Positions 34,220-43,361 of a stretch of 43,361 nucleotides of DNA are shown piece after piece (positions within the stretch are counted from its first letter, which is position 1; each line of letters opens with the position of its first letter). The translations under genes were made by a program, and so were the position numbers. Below the pieces are notes generated by a model. The model saw nothing but the letters and a program-made list of their open reading frames with translations, was not told where the DNA came from and searched no databases. The stretch is from Candidatus Avirikenella pullistercoris. Its GTDB lineage: Bacteria; Bacteroidota; Bacteroidia; Bacteroidales; Rikenellaceae. The stretch is taken from NCBI GenBank assembly GCA_018710935.1, contig DVIX01000014.1:1-43361 (forward strand). Direction: 5' to 3'.

Positions 34220-34846
34220 TTATTCCCCGTTTTGAACAACGGAAAAAACCGTTGCCGAATCTGTCCGATTACGCATCGTATCGATCAAAATACGCCCTTT
34301 CGTTTCACGGAAAGTTATATTATTCAATTGCCCATCCGATTCAAAACCGGTCCCGACAGTCACCTCATCTCCATTTATAACTTTCGTATCCACATTGGAA
34401 TAAATACGGTCTGCCTTTTCATCCCAAAACAACTGTTCGGTAAGCAATTTTTTCCCTTCCTGATCTTCCCCTATAACATTTCCTTTCGCTTCCCAAAGTT
34501 GTTCTTTTTCCAGATATTTAGCATAGTCGGCCACCAACTCACTGACCTTAGACTGGGTAGAATCGAATGTAATAATCTTAATCCCTTTCAGAAACTCCAT
34601 GTACGGTTCCTCTGCAAATTCATAACGCTGCAATAAAGGAGTAGTAAAACGATAACTCATTTTACCATTTTCGTAATAGGTAATCGTAAGGTTATCACTG
34701 GAAAGCGTTGCCATTTTGGCAGGATCGTCAATCTCCACATCGGCATCTACCTGGGAAGAACAACCATAAAGAAAGATAGCACTCCAGCAAAGGAGTGCTA
34801 CCATCAAAATATTTCGATTATTTTTAAGACAATACATCTTATCCAT
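34220..34846 (-). CDS. lptC: LPS export protein LptC
   Basis: The 208-residue protein is a Bacteroidota-type LptC, the bitopic or lipid-anchored part of the LPS bridge between the inner and outer membranes. Its N-terminal hydrophobic segment ends in a lipobox-like YGCSS. The body has the alternating beta pattern of the LptA/LptC fold, with MSYRFTTPLLQRYEF, LEKEQLWEAKGNVIGE and LLTEQLFWDEKADRIYS as typical strands. It overlaps the upstream TPR gene by one base (TAATG). The assignment rests on strand pattern and neighbours. Confidence 0.82.
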   Translation of the reverse strand: MDKMYCLKNNRNILMVALLCWSAIFLYGCSSQVDADVEIDDPAKMATLSSDNLTITYYENGKMSYRFTTPLLQRYEFAEEPYMEFLKGIKIITFDSTQSKVSELVADYAKYLEKEQLWEAKGNVIGEDQEGKKLLTEQLFWDEKADRIYSNVDTKVINGDEVTVGTGFESDGQLNNITFRETKGRILIDTMRNRTDSATVFSVVQNGE

Positions 34847-36177
34847 TAACGTCTTTCACGTACTGTAGTTCTTCCGGAAATCCAACCGCAGCTGACAGTG
34901 TAACCGTCACCCGGAGTCAATGTACGGAAGAATACCTCTTCAGCACTCGGGAAGTTTGCAGAATATGCATTGATCGCATCGACAACATTCTTCAACTGAT
35001 CCGGTTGGTCTTCCAATAATGTACGAGCTTTCGACAAATTATCTACTGCTAACCAATAAACCGTTTGTCTGTCGAAACCTGAACATCCGGTAGAACCCTG
35101 GCCGTAAGCCTGACCTAACAAGAAATAAGCTAAACCGTTATCCGCATTATTAGCAATCGCTGTTTTTGCATAGTCAGCAGCTTTACGATAATTTTCAGCT
35201 AACATAGCCGTACTTGCAGCTGTAAGAGCATAGTCCGATTTTTTCTCTGCATCTGTTTCCATATTGATAGCTTCATCATAGAACTGCATTGCACGTTCAT
35301 AATCCTGAGATTGTTGGAAAGTACGAGCAATAGAGATAGCTGCATCCGCAGTAGGTTCCAACTTATAATATTGTTCCGCTACCTGAGCACGGAAATCGGA
35401 CTTACAATCTTCTCTTGTTAAATACCTCGATATTTTAACAACCAAATCTTTGTCATCCGGATTCGCTTCGAATTGCGGTTTAAAGATTTTTTCCAAGTTT
35501 TCGCAGCTTGCAGCACCGCTCTGTACGAACAACTGATCCAATACTTGTTGAGCCTGTTCATTATTCGTTTCACCCAATGCAGTAGCAAGGTAGTCATAAT
35601 CGTTCAGCAATGTTTCGATAGTAACCGTACCTGCTTTATATCCTTCAGCCAACAAATTGAAATAAACATGTACCAAATCTACATCGGCTTTACCAGGAGC
35701 TGCATCTACGGCAGCTTTTACAGCATTCGTAATACCTGCTACATCATCCGGATAATAAGTAATGTAATCTTTGGCTTTTTCTGAAAGGATATATCCTTTA
35801 CCCATTCTGGCATCATCGCCGAAATTAGCCAAACGAGCATCATAAATCAAGAAAAGGCTATCAAGCATAACTTTTTTCTGATCCGGAGTCGTCGCCTTTT
35901 CGATCTTATCACGATAGATAGTAGCCCCCATAATATAAAGGTTCTGGCTTACTTTAGGAGCGCCTTTCAACAAATCCTGCAACAAAACTGAAGCTTCTTC
36001 ATACTGTTTAAGCTGAAAAGCTTCACGCAAGAAACTGTATTTTGCCACATTTTCTTGCCTTTGTTCCGGAGTATCACCATAATTAGCATACTCCGGACCG
36101 CTGAAGTCCTGAGCGAAAGCATTACCGGCTATACACATTGCAGCTGCCAATCCTAATAGTCTTAATCTCACTTTCAT
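34846..36177 (-). CDS. Exported tetratricopeptide repeat protein
   Basis: This 443-residue protein has a signal peptide (cleavage near NAFAQ, residues 19-23) and tandem TPR-like helical pairs. Examples are FQQSQDYERAMQFYDEAINM, ENYRKAADYAKTAIANNADN and AYFLLGQAYG. It is probably periplasmic or surface-exposed and acts as a binding scaffold. Its end overlaps the lptC start by one base. In this neighbourhood it may support outer membrane assembly, but no specific role is known. The gene follows a 290-base AT-rich leader region. Confidence 0.85.
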   Translation of the reverse strand: MKVRLRLLGLAAAMCIAGNAFAQDFSGPEYANYGDTPEQRQENVAKYSFLREAFQLKQYEEASVLLQDLLKGAPKVSQNLYIMGATIYRDKIEKATTPDQKKVMLDSLFLIYDARLANFGDDARMGKGYILSEKAKDYITYYPDDVAGITNAVKAAVDAAPGKADVDLVHVYFNLLAEGYKAGTVTIETLLNDYDYLATALGETNNEQAQQVLDQLFVQSGAASCENLEKIFKPQFEANPDDKDLVVKISRYLTREDCKSDFRAQVAEQYYKLEPTADAAISIARTFQQSQDYERAMQFYDEAINMETDAEKKSDYALTAASTAMLAENYRKAADYAKTAIANNADNGLAYFLLGQAYGQGSTGCSGFDRQTVYWLAVDNLSKARTLLEDQPDQLKNVVDAINAYSANFPSAEEVFFRTLTPGDGYTVSCGWISGRTTVRERR

Positions 36178-36233
36178 CGTTTTATATTATTTTAGTTTTT
36201 AATTATTAAATGTTCTAATCCAAATTGAAAGTT

Positions 36234-36268
36234 CAAATATATAACTTTTTTAAGTTCGTGCGAACAAA
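36234..36268 (-). promoter_or_regulatory. Probable promoter of the TPR-lptC-CNNM operon
   Basis: A perfect -7 box TATATTTG (36234-36241, minus strand) lies about 57 bases upstream of the TPR gene. Upstream are TTCG (36261-36264, spacing 19) and TTTG (36265-36268, spacing 23), so one base of the -33 box or the spacing deviates from consensus. The rest of the 36178-36466 spacer is AT-rich without a further gene. Confidence 0.5.
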
Positions 36269-36466
36269 TATCTTCAAAAAAAGACGAAACTCCTAACAAT
36301 TTTCTAAAAAAAATATGTTTCCCTCTCCCAAAATAAAATTTCCAACCTCTCCACCCTCCGGAAACATCTATTTTTTTCCTTTCCCTTTTTTATTTTATAA
36401 CCAAAATACATACTTATTTATTATAAAATAATAAGGCAAAAAAGTTAAAAAAAGTTACTGATTTTA

Positions 36467-37777
36467 TTAGTTAAACTTATGCCGGACGAACCATCCTTGA
36501 GTAAACAGATTGAACCCTACATACAACTTAACATAGGTATTCCTGACCATTCCGTTTTTCAATTCACCCATCTGACCGAACTCCCCTCCCACATTCAAGA
36601 GAGAAAAACCGCCCCGTTGCAACGGAATGCCAAATCCTACCGAAACGGCATAGTCTTTAATCTGATTGCCGTTTCTCACCAAATACGAATTATTATACCG
36701 CACACCGGCACGATAGGTCCAGCGTTTCATCATATACCGGATATCCGTTCTGTTCGGAGTTATCTCAAAACCGAGCCGTACATCCTGTGCTTTAGTCGTG
36801 GACATACCGTTTCCTGCTTCCATAAAGAAAGCATTGGACCAATTCTGAAAATTATAATCCAACGTCAGAGTCAGATTATGCGTATTATAGGCAACTCCTG
36901 CTGAAAATTTATGAGGCATTTTCAACGGGCTTTTGGTAACTTCCAAAGAAATCGAATCGGTAATTGTCGAACCGTAACCGTAAATATACCGCGTACGCTC
37001 TATATTAGAGCTTACTTTCGGCTGGTAAACCGCCCCCAAAGTAAGGTTACGCCCCTTATTCTTTAAAGGAATATTATATTGGATACCTATTTCGAAATTG
37101 GCTACATTTATTTGGTCGGTATTGCTGATAATAGTAGTACGGAATTCCTGGCCGGACGGAATAACCGCATTCACGATAGTCTGCCCCAAACGTTCGATAG
37201 ACCCCAGATAATAAACCATATTGGCTCCGAAAGAGAATCCTTTGAATACTTCCCAACCGAATCCTACTTTAAAAAGATTAATACCGCCCCCTCCGGTATA
37301 TATGTATTGGGCATCCCCTATATTTGCAATAAAATCCGGATCGGTTTCATTATAAGAAATTTTATAGCCGACACTCGTATAAGGCATTACAGAAAATCCG
37401 AACCCCAACCCTTTGGTTATGGGAAATACGATGCTGACATCGTTCATCGTAAAATTATTATGGCTATTGCGGAACGAAGAAGTCTGCAAATAGTTATTAA
37501 CTCCCTGCATACCGAAACTGAACAGAAAAGCTTTCTGAACCATTGCACTGAAAGAAGCCGGATTAATATTATTGGCCTGTACGGGAGAACGAAGGGCAAC
37601 GCCTGTCCCTGCCATAGACTTGGCAGCAGAAGTACCTTGTATATTAAACTCGCCCAATCCGTAAACAGAATAAGGGTTAAAAACATTACCCGCCGCATCC
37701 TGAGCACGTGCTGCTAAAGAAAGGACCGATAAAATAATAACTGTTAACGCTAACCTATACTTCTTTCCTAAGTGCAT
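36467..37777 (-). CDS. Outer membrane beta-barrel protein, FadL/OMPP1-like
   Basis: At 436 residues this has a signal peptide ending at ARAQ and beta-barrel strands throughout. NPYSVYGLGEFNIQGTSAAKSMAGTGVAL near the mature N-terminus resembles FadL/OMPP1-type barrels, and this type of gene regularly follows coaX in Bacteroidales. FadL proteins move hydrophobic molecules, but the substrate here is unknown. It overlaps coaX by 23 bases, so it is translated with it. Confidence 0.82.
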   Translation of the reverse strand: MHLGKKYRLALTVIILSVLSLAARAQDAAGNVFNPYSVYGLGEFNIQGTSAAKSMAGTGVALRSPVQANNINPASFSAMVQKAFLFSFGMQGVNNYLQTSSFRNSHNNFTMNDVSIVFPITKGLGFGFSVMPYTSVGYKISYNETDPDFIANIGDAQYIYTGGGGINLFKVGFGWEVFKGFSFGANMVYYLGSIERLGQTIVNAVIPSGQEFRTTIISNTDQINVANFEIGIQYNIPLKNKGRNLTLGAVYQPKVSSNIERTRYIYGYGSTITDSISLEVTKSPLKMPHKFSAGVAYNTHNLTLTLDYNFQNWSNAFFMEAGNGMSTTKAQDVRLGFEITPNRTDIRYMMKRWTYRAGVRYNNSYLVRNGNQIKDYAVSVGFGIPLQRGGFSLLNVGGEFGQMGELKNGMVRNTYVKLYVGFNLFTQGWFVRHKFN

Positions 37778-38495
37778 TGTTATATTCCAAAACTTCGTTT
37801 AACCCCAAAAATACCAAATCACAACTTACAAATATCGTATTTTTTAATTTGTCAGCAAAATATTTCCCGTCGCCACCCGTAAAAATTACATGCGGCTCTT
37901 TACAATTTTTAGTAAAACGTTCAATATATTGTTTTATTTCATAAACAATTCCATTTATCACACCATTTTCTATCGCACTATGTGTTGTCTTTCCTAAAAG
38001 ACCACTTTCCTCCTGCAATTTACACAATGGAAGTTTATCTGTATAATCATGCAAAGATTTAAACCGCAACGAGGCTCCGGGGCTGATATTTCCCCCCATA
38101 AACTTTCCCTCCTCTATCCAGTCTATTGTAATCGCACTCCCAAAATCAATTACTAAAATATTGCCCGTTCCGAATATTTTTTTCGCTCCGACAGCCGCCG
38201 CCAAACGATCCAACCCCAATGTACGAGGAGTCTCATAACAATTTTCTATCGGGACAGGCGTAGCATGATCGAAATCCAAAAAATAAGCGATTTCTCTGTT
38301 CAGAAAATCTTTTACTCGTTCATTCGTTGCCTTAACAGAACACATTATCGCCGCCGAGATACCAGGATATTTTTTGAGTACTTCTGCAATAATATTTTCT
38401 GTAAGACTCTCGCTTTTGACAGAATAGGTAACCTTTCCCGCTGCCATTACAGCCACTTTTGCACAAGAATTTCCGATATCTATGATCAAATTCAT
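37755..38495 (-). CDS. coaX: Type III pantothenate kinase
   Basis: The 246-residue enzyme phosphorylates pantothenate, the first step of CoA synthesis, and is of the ASKHA fold. It has DIGNS (6-10), YETPRTLGLDRLAAAVGA (88-105) and DFGSAITID (117-125), followed by GGNISPG. The threonine usually seen in DxGTAxTxD is a serine here, a conservative change. The ATG at 38495 is preferred over 38498 by family convention. Its 3' end overlaps the following outer membrane gene by 23 bases. Confidence 0.93.
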   Translation of the reverse strand: MNLIIDIGNSCAKVAVMAAGKVTYSVKSESLTENIIAEVLKKYPGISAAIMCSVKATNERVKDFLNREIAYFLDFDHATPVPIENCYETPRTLGLDRLAAAVGAKKIFGTGNILVIDFGSAITIDWIEEGKFMGGNISPGASLRFKSLHDYTDKLPLCKLQEESGLLGKTTHSAIENGVINGIVYEIKQYIERFTKNCKEPHVIFTGGDGKYFADKLKNTIFVSCDLVFLGLNEVLEYNNALRKEV

Positions 38496-38542
38496 CATTT
38501 ATTGCAACAAATTTAAAGCGAGAGATTTATATCTCATTGCCG

Positions 38543-38550
38543 CAAAAGTA
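38543..38550 (-). promoter_or_regulatory. Possible -7 box upstream of coaX
   Basis: TACTTTTG on the minus strand matches TAnnTTTG about 48 bases upstream of coaX, but no TTG lies at the -33 distance. Confidence 0.35.
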
Positions 38551-38614
38551 TAAACATTTTCCGATTTCCTTGCCTTTTTCATCCGCTATCTGCAAAACCC
38601 GGACATATTTTATC

Positions 38615-41600
38615 CTAATTTTTCCCGTCCCGTTCGTATGCAATCGCTGCTTTTTCCATCTCTTTCAATATTTCCAACGCTTCTTTGCTATTTCTAACGC
38701 CCCGTATCGACAATAACAGCCGGCTACCCGTCTGTTTTACCTTATAATTTTCTCCTTTCTCAGATACAAATTTCAAGATTCCATTGAATAATCCTGTGCT
38801 ATAATAAGGCGAAGCCGGATTAGCAATAAAATGTACGATGAAATAACCATTTTTCACAATCGCTTTTTCAAATCCCAATGCCATACTCCTTTTCCGCAAC
38901 AAAACGACGTTCATCAGTTCTTCCGTAGGCTGCGGAATCTTGCCGAAACGGTCTTCCAACATTATCCTCATCCTGTCCATTTCCGTTTCACTGTCAATCC
39001 GGTCTATCTCCCGGTATAACCGAATTTTTTCATTCGTATTGGAGATATAAGCATCCGGAATATGAGCCTCATTATCAATATCTACAACCGTATCCGTCAC
39101 ATAAATTTTCCGTTCCGCCCTCTCTCCGGAAACAATCTCCGACTCCTGCAACTTATCCTTTTCTGTATCTCCGATCCGATAATGTTCTTCCTGAAGCTCC
39201 GTGATCGCCTCATTCAATATCTTCTGATAAGTTTCAAATCCGATATCCGCAATAAACCCGCTCTGTTCCGCCCCCAATAAATTACCTGCCCCTCGAATAT
39301 CGAGATCCTGCATAGCAATATTGAATCCCGCCCCCAAATCGGAAAAATCTTCTATTGCACGAAGGCGGCGGCGCCCGGTATCGGTAATCAGCTCTTCCGG
39401 AGGAGTAAGCAGATAACAATATGCTTTCCGGTTGGTTCGCCCCACCCGTCCCCGCAACTGATGTAAATCACTCAATCCAAAGTTCTGGGCATCGTTTACG
39501 ATAATCGTATTCGCATTAGGAATATCGATTCCCGACTCTATAATCGTCGTAGCCAACAATACGTCATACTCTCCGTAAATAAAATCCATCATTATTTTTT
39601 CCAACTGGGAAGGAGGCATCTGACCATGCGCCACGGCAACCCGTGCATCGGGGCATATCCTTTGAATAATTCCTGCTATCTGCTGAATCGTCTGTATTCT
39701 GTTATGAATAAAGAACACTTGTCCATTCCTCGCCAATTCCTGCTCGATAGCTTCATGTATCAATTCTTCATTAAATACGTGCACTTCCGTAGAAACCGGC
39801 TGACGATTAGGCGGAGGCGTATTTATAATGGAAAGGTCGCGCGCTCCCATCAAAGAGAACTGTAACGTACGAGGTATCGGTGTAGCGGTTAATGTCAGGG
39901 TATCCACATTTTCCCTCATCCGGCGTAATTTTTCTTTGCTGGCAACCCCGAATTTCTGCTCCTCATCAATCACTAACAATCCCAAATCCTTAAACTCCAC
40001 ATTTTTTCCCAATATTTTATGCGTACCTACCAATATATCTATTTTCCCCTCCTTCAACTGCTTCAATATATCGGATGTTTCTTTCGCACTTCTTGCCCGT
40101 GAAAGATTTTCTACCGTAACGGGAAACTCCTTTAACCGACGAGAAAAAGTACGGTAATGCTGCAAGGAAAGAACCGTCGTAGGGACCAAAACCGCAACTT
40201 GCTTCCCGTCGCAAACCGCTTTAAAAGCAGCCCGTATCGCCAGTTCCGTTTTCCCGAATCCGACATCCCCGCAAATCAGACGATCCATCGGGATAGCCGA
40301 TTCCATATCGGCTTTCAATGCTTCCGTCGCCTTCTGCTGGTCGGGAGTATCCTCATAAATAAAAGAGGCTTCCAATTCATGCTGCAAATAACTATCCTTA
40401 GAGAAAGCAAATCCATGAGACGCTTTCCGTCTGGCATACAGAGCAATCAAATCTTTGGCTATATCTTTAATCTTCGTTTTGGCCGTCAGTTTCTGCCTCT
40501 GCCATGCACCGCTCCCCAATTTATGTATTTTCGGAACTCCCTCACTCTCCTTATCTTTATATTTGGAGATTTTATGCAAAGAATGGACATTGACCAATAA
40601 AATATCATTATCCTTATATATCAGCTTAACCGCTTCGTTCACTTTTCCATTTTCGACACTTTTCACCAATCCGCCGAACCTTCCGATACCATGGTCGATA
40701 TGTACGACATAATCACCCGGAGAAAGAGTAGTCAATTCCGCAATGGTAAGCGCTTCCGCTTTAGGCAGCTCATTTTTTATCTGGTAACGCTGATAACGTT
40801 CGAATATCTGATGATCGGTATAAAGGCATATTTTCGAAATATGGTCCGTAAAACCTTCATGCAACGTAACAGGAACATCCGTAAATAATTTCTCTTTTTG
40901 TCCTATCGAAGCGAATATATTTTCCAGCCGCTCTACCTGCGCCTTATTTTCCGTCACAATATAATTCACATATCCCTTTTCGATATTTTCCGTCAAAATT
41001 TTGACCAATAACTCAAAATTTTTATGAAGCGCAGGATGTAATGAAACGGAAAAACGAATGATTCGTTGAGGATGCATCTCTTTAAAATTATCCCGTACCG
41101 TCCAGACACGAGCACCTTTTAACGATTGCAGAAACTCTTTTGCCCCGATAACCAGATTTTTTATTTTTTCTATCGGTTCCCCTTTTTCCTGCATCTCTTT
41201 AAGCAACTTAACCTTAATCTCGCTAAATTTCTGCTCCACATAAGAAGGGGAATCCACCCAATACACCGCATCGCTCTCCGGATTCTCCGCAATAAAATCT
41301 CCCAAAGAAACCATCTGAGAGTCTTTATCAAAAACTTTTTTCAGATTAGGAACAATATCGATCCGCTCTTTTTTCTCCAAAGAAAGTTGGGAACTCACAT
41401 CAAACGACCGGATAGAGGCAATATCATCCCCGAACATATCGATCCGGTAAGGTTTATTATCGGAAAAAGAAAAAATATCGACAATACCGCCCCTTACGGC
41501 AAATTGTCCCGGCTCATACACAAAATCCATTTTCACAAACCCATAAGTAACCAACGTCTCCTCGATAAACGAAACCGGCAACGTCTCGCCCTTAACCAAC

Positions 41601-42034
41601 GTAAGCGAATTTTTCTCCAACTTTTCACTGCTTGCAACCTTTTCCACCAACGCTTCGGGATAAGTACAGACAATTAACAATTCTCCCGCCCTATAATTTT
41701 TCAAAGCATTGATAACCGCCGTACGCTGAACAATTCCCGAATAATCTTCCTGTCCGAAAAGAACAGACCTTTTATATCCCGTAGGGAAAAAAAGCACTTT
41801 ATCGCAAGGGATAAAATTTATCAGGTCATTATATAAATATCCGGCAGCATCACGATCATCCATAACAATCACATGCAATCCTTTCCGTTCTTCGGCAACA
41901 GCCGCAATATGCAACGAAAGAGCGGATCCCATCAACCCTTCCAGATTAATGAGCCGCTCCTCTGCCGACAGGATTTCCCGCACCGGAGAGCCTGACTTTA
42001 TCTTTGAAAGAAATTCCGAACGACTATCCTTCAT
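38615..42034 (-). CDS. mfd: Transcription-repair coupling factor Mfd
   Basis: The 1139-residue SF2 translocase removes RNA polymerase stalled at DNA lesions and recruits UvrA. A UvrB-like N-terminal region (residues 20-350) is followed by a CarD/RID RNA polymerase-interaction domain near 435-500 (LSPGDYVVHIDHGIGRFGGL). The helicase motor has Walker A GDVGFGKTE (589-597) and DEEQ (690-693). The TRG motif stretch (GRVGRTNRKAYCYLL) and the C-terminal TRCF domain close the chain. It is full length. Its first 11 bases overlap the end of the RNase E/G gene. Confidence 0.97.
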   Translation of the reverse strand: MKDSRSEFLSKIKSGSPVREILSAEERLINLEGLMGSALSLHIAAVAEERKGLHVIVMDDRDAAGYLYNDLINFIPCDKVLFFPTGYKRSVLFGQEDYSGIVQRTAVINALKNYRAGELLIVCTYPEALVEKVASSEKLEKNSLTLVKGETLPVSFIEETLVTYGFVKMDFVYEPGQFAVRGGIVDIFSFSDNKPYRIDMFGDDIASIRSFDVSSQLSLEKKERIDIVPNLKKVFDKDSQMVSLGDFIAENPESDAVYWVDSPSYVEQKFSEIKVKLLKEMQEKGEPIEKIKNLVIGAKEFLQSLKGARVWTVRDNFKEMHPQRIIRFSVSLHPALHKNFELLVKILTENIEKGYVNYIVTENKAQVERLENIFASIGQKEKLFTDVPVTLHEGFTDHISKICLYTDHQIFERYQRYQIKNELPKAEALTIAELTTLSPGDYVVHIDHGIGRFGGLVKSVENGKVNEAVKLIYKDNDILLVNVHSLHKISKYKDKESEGVPKIHKLGSGAWQRQKLTAKTKIKDIAKDLIALYARRKASHGFAFSKDSYLQHELEASFIYEDTPDQQKATEALKADMESAIPMDRLICGDVGFGKTELAIRAAFKAVCDGKQVAVLVPTTVLSLQHYRTFSRRLKEFPVTVENLSRARSAKETSDILKQLKEGKIDILVGTHKILGKNVEFKDLGLLVIDEEQKFGVASKEKLRRMRENVDTLTLTATPIPRTLQFSLMGARDLSIINTPPPNRQPVSTEVHVFNEELIHEAIEQELARNGQVFFIHNRIQTIQQIAGIIQRICPDARVAVAHGQMPPSQLEKIMMDFIYGEYDVLLATTIIESGIDIPNANTIIVNDAQNFGLSDLHQLRGRVGRTNRKAYCYLLTPPEELITDTGRRRLRAIEDFSDLGAGFNIAMQDLDIRGAGNLLGAEQSGFIADIGFETYQKILNEAITELQEEHYRIGDTEKDKLQESEIVSGERAERKIYVTDTVVDIDNEAHIPDAYISNTNEKIRLYREIDRIDSETEMDRMRIMLEDRFGKIPQPTEELMNVVLLRKRSMALGFEKAIVKNGYFIVHFIANPASPYYSTGLFNGILKFVSEKGENYKVKQTGSRLLLSIRGVRNSKEALEILKEMEKAAIAYERDGKN

Positions 42035-43361
42035 TTTCTTCCTCTATATCTTCATCGCCTTCCCTGTCATCCGCCTCAAACAACGATGTATGGGAAGTCA
42101 ACGGGTAACCGGAACGGTCATAATATTTCGCATCCACATAACCGACCGATTCATCTGCAATGACTTTTATATAAGCTTTAAATTTCCACATCCACCTCAT
42201 TCGCAATGAAAAGACGCCTTTTCTAATATAAGCGGCAATATAAGGATGTACTATCAGTTTGATATATTTGCAATTTTGTTCTTCGACAAAAAAAGCAATT
42301 TGGTTTTCTATCTCCGTATCGAAAAGAATCGAAGGGGATATTTTTCCCGTTCCACGACATGCCGGACACTGTTCTTTATTCTCTATTTTGGTTTCCGGCC
42401 GTACCCGTTGTCGGGTAATCTGCATCAGCCCGAATTTCGATAAAGGCAATATGGTATGACGGGCGCGGTCGTTAGCCATTGCTTCCCGCATGGCATGAAA
42501 TACCTTTTCCTTATTCTCGTTTTTATGCAAATCGATAAAATCGATCACGATTATTCCGCCCATATCCCGCAAACGCAACTGACGGGCAATCACCGGTATC
42601 GCATTCAGGTTCACTTCAAGGGCTATCTCGTCCTGAGAATCGGCATTCCGCATACGAGGACCGCTATTGATATCGATAACATGCAACGCCTCCGTATGTT
42701 CTATAATCATATAAGCCTTCCTCTTAAACGGGACAAGCTTGCCGAAAAGTCCTTTTATCTGTCGGGTAATATCGAAATTATCGAAAATAGAAACCGTTCC
42801 TTTATACAGTTTTACGATTTTTTCTTTTTCGGGTGCAATTTGCCTGACGTAATTTCTTATTTCATTATACATCAAACTATCGTCCACATAAATATCGCTG
42901 AATGAATCATTCAGCATATCCCGCAAAATCGTATTAACGCGCGTTTCTTCACTCATCAAAAGAGACGGATTGGGAGCGGTTTTCAATTTATCCAATATAG
43001 TATTCCACCTTTTCAGAAGGGAAGCTATATCGCTCTCTATATCCGCTGCCTCTTTCCCCTGAGCAGCAGTCCGGACAATTACCCCGAAATTGGAAGGACA
43101 GATTTCTTCAACAATCCTTTTTAGCCGTTTTCGTTCCTCTCCGGAACGAATTTTCTGGGATAACGCTATTTTATTATTGAAAGGAAGCAATACGACATGA
43201 CGACCTGTCAAAGATATTTCGGTCGATACTCGCGGGCCTTTCGTAGAAATGGCCTCTTTGATTACCTGTACCATAATGTTCTGCCCCGCAGACAAAACAT
43301 CATTGATTCTGCCGTTCCGTTTAATCTCTTCCTGAAGCCTAAACTGACCGAATTGTACCGG
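42024..43361 (-). CDS. rng: Ribonuclease E/G (RNase G-like), 5' end beyond the window
   Basis: The frame is open to the right edge of the window, so the 5' end is missing; 445 residues are visible. The first visible residues PVQFGQFRLQEEIK belong to the S1/RNase H-like part, and GQNIMVQVIKE follows. HVIDINSG and GGIIVIDFIDLH carry the catalytic aspartates of the DNase I-like domain, and CPACRGTG is the Zn-link pair. RNase G matures 16S rRNA and decays some mRNAs. A TTG at 43295 is not a true start, because conserved coding sequence continues upstream. It overlaps mfd by 11 bases. Confidence 0.95.
   Translation of the reverse strand, partial: PVQFGQFRLQEEIKRNGRINDVLSAGQNIMVQVIKEAISTKGPRVSTEISLTGRHVVLLPFNNKIALSQKIRSGEERKRLKRIVEEICPSNFGVIVRTAAQGKEAADIESDIASLLKRWNTILDKLKTAPNPSLLMSEETRVNTILRDMLNDSFSDIYVDDSLMYNEIRNYVRQIAPEKEKIVKLYKGTVSIFDNFDITRQIKGLFGKLVPFKRKAYMIIEHTEALHVIDINSGPRMRNADSQDEIALEVNLNAIPVIARQLRLRDMGGIIVIDFIDLHKNENKEKVFHAMREAMANDRARHTILPLSKFGLMQITRQRVRPETKIENKEQCPACRGTGKISPSILFDTEIENQIAFFVEEQNCKYIKLIVHPYIAAYIRKGVFSLRMRWMWKFKAYIKVIADESVGYVDAKYYDRSGYPLTSHTSLFEADDREGDEDIEEENEG

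Noticed and set aside
43293-43295. TTG as the start codon of the RNase E/G gene
   Set aside because: The same frame continues to the window edge with conserved RNase E/G sequence (PVQFGQFRLQEEIK..), so the gene is simply cut by the window.
1-43361. Search for CRISPR arrays, insertion sequences, integrases, att sites, rRNA or an origin
   Set aside because: No regularly spaced repeats, transposase-like genes, terminal inverted repeats or rRNA segments were seen.

Overview
The window is a contiguous piece of a Bacteroidota chromosome, most likely order Bacteroidales. The evidence is the promoter style (TTTG, 19-21 bp, TAnnTTTG) in front of several genes, the AT-rich spacers with few Shine-Dalgarno sites, Bacteroidota gene neighbourhoods (rsfS-ftsH-cdsA-psd; coaX-OMP-TPR-lptC-CNNM-ppiD; rng-mfd), a PCMD-domain exported protein and an OprO/P-type porin. 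I cannot name the genus. No insertion sequence, phage, integrase, CRISPR array or rRNA was seen. Most of the window is housekeeping.

Layout. 0-5 kb: a membrane-anchored MORN-variant protein, a strong hairpin terminator, tRNA-Val(UAC) with a consensus promoter, a Dph6-like PP-loop ATPase, a convergent cob(I)alamin adenosyltransferase, and a transketolase split into two genes. 5-10.4 kb (minus strand): rsfS, ftsH, cdsA, psd and an AI-2E/PerM transporter, read from a consensus promoter at 10.43-10.46 kb. 10.5-14.9 kb (minus): folC, a lipoprotein S9 prolyl-oligopeptidase-family peptidase, and a NUDIX hydrolase. 14.9-16.6 kb (plus): pyrE, an SRPBCC-fold protein and a LUD-domain protein.

16.8-28.0 kb (minus) is the most interesting part. 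In transcription order it holds cysQ, an OprO/P-like porin, a PstS-PstC-PstA-PstB-type ABC transporter, cysC, cysD, cysN, a PAPS-type sulfotransferase and an exported PCMD-domain protein. Together these could take up an oxyanion, activate sulfate to PAPS, transfer the sulfo group to an acceptor and remove the PAP by-product. Two details stand out. CysN carries a C-terminal extension that looks like an APS kinase domain that has lost its P-loop. The phosphate-type transporter has no phoU beside it, sits inside a sulfate-activation cluster, and its binding protein holds an EF-hand-like loop. Whether it moves phosphate or sulfate cannot be settled from sequence reading.

28.2-30.6 kb (plus): lpxK, purine nucleoside phosphorylase and tsaE. 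30.7-38.5 kb (minus): coaX, an outer-membrane barrel protein, a TPR protein, lptC, a CNNM/GldE-like CBS protein and a PpiD-like chaperone, joining cofactor synthesis with envelope biogenesis. 38.6-43.4 kb (minus): mfd, preceded by and overlapping an RNase E/G gene that runs off the right edge of the window.
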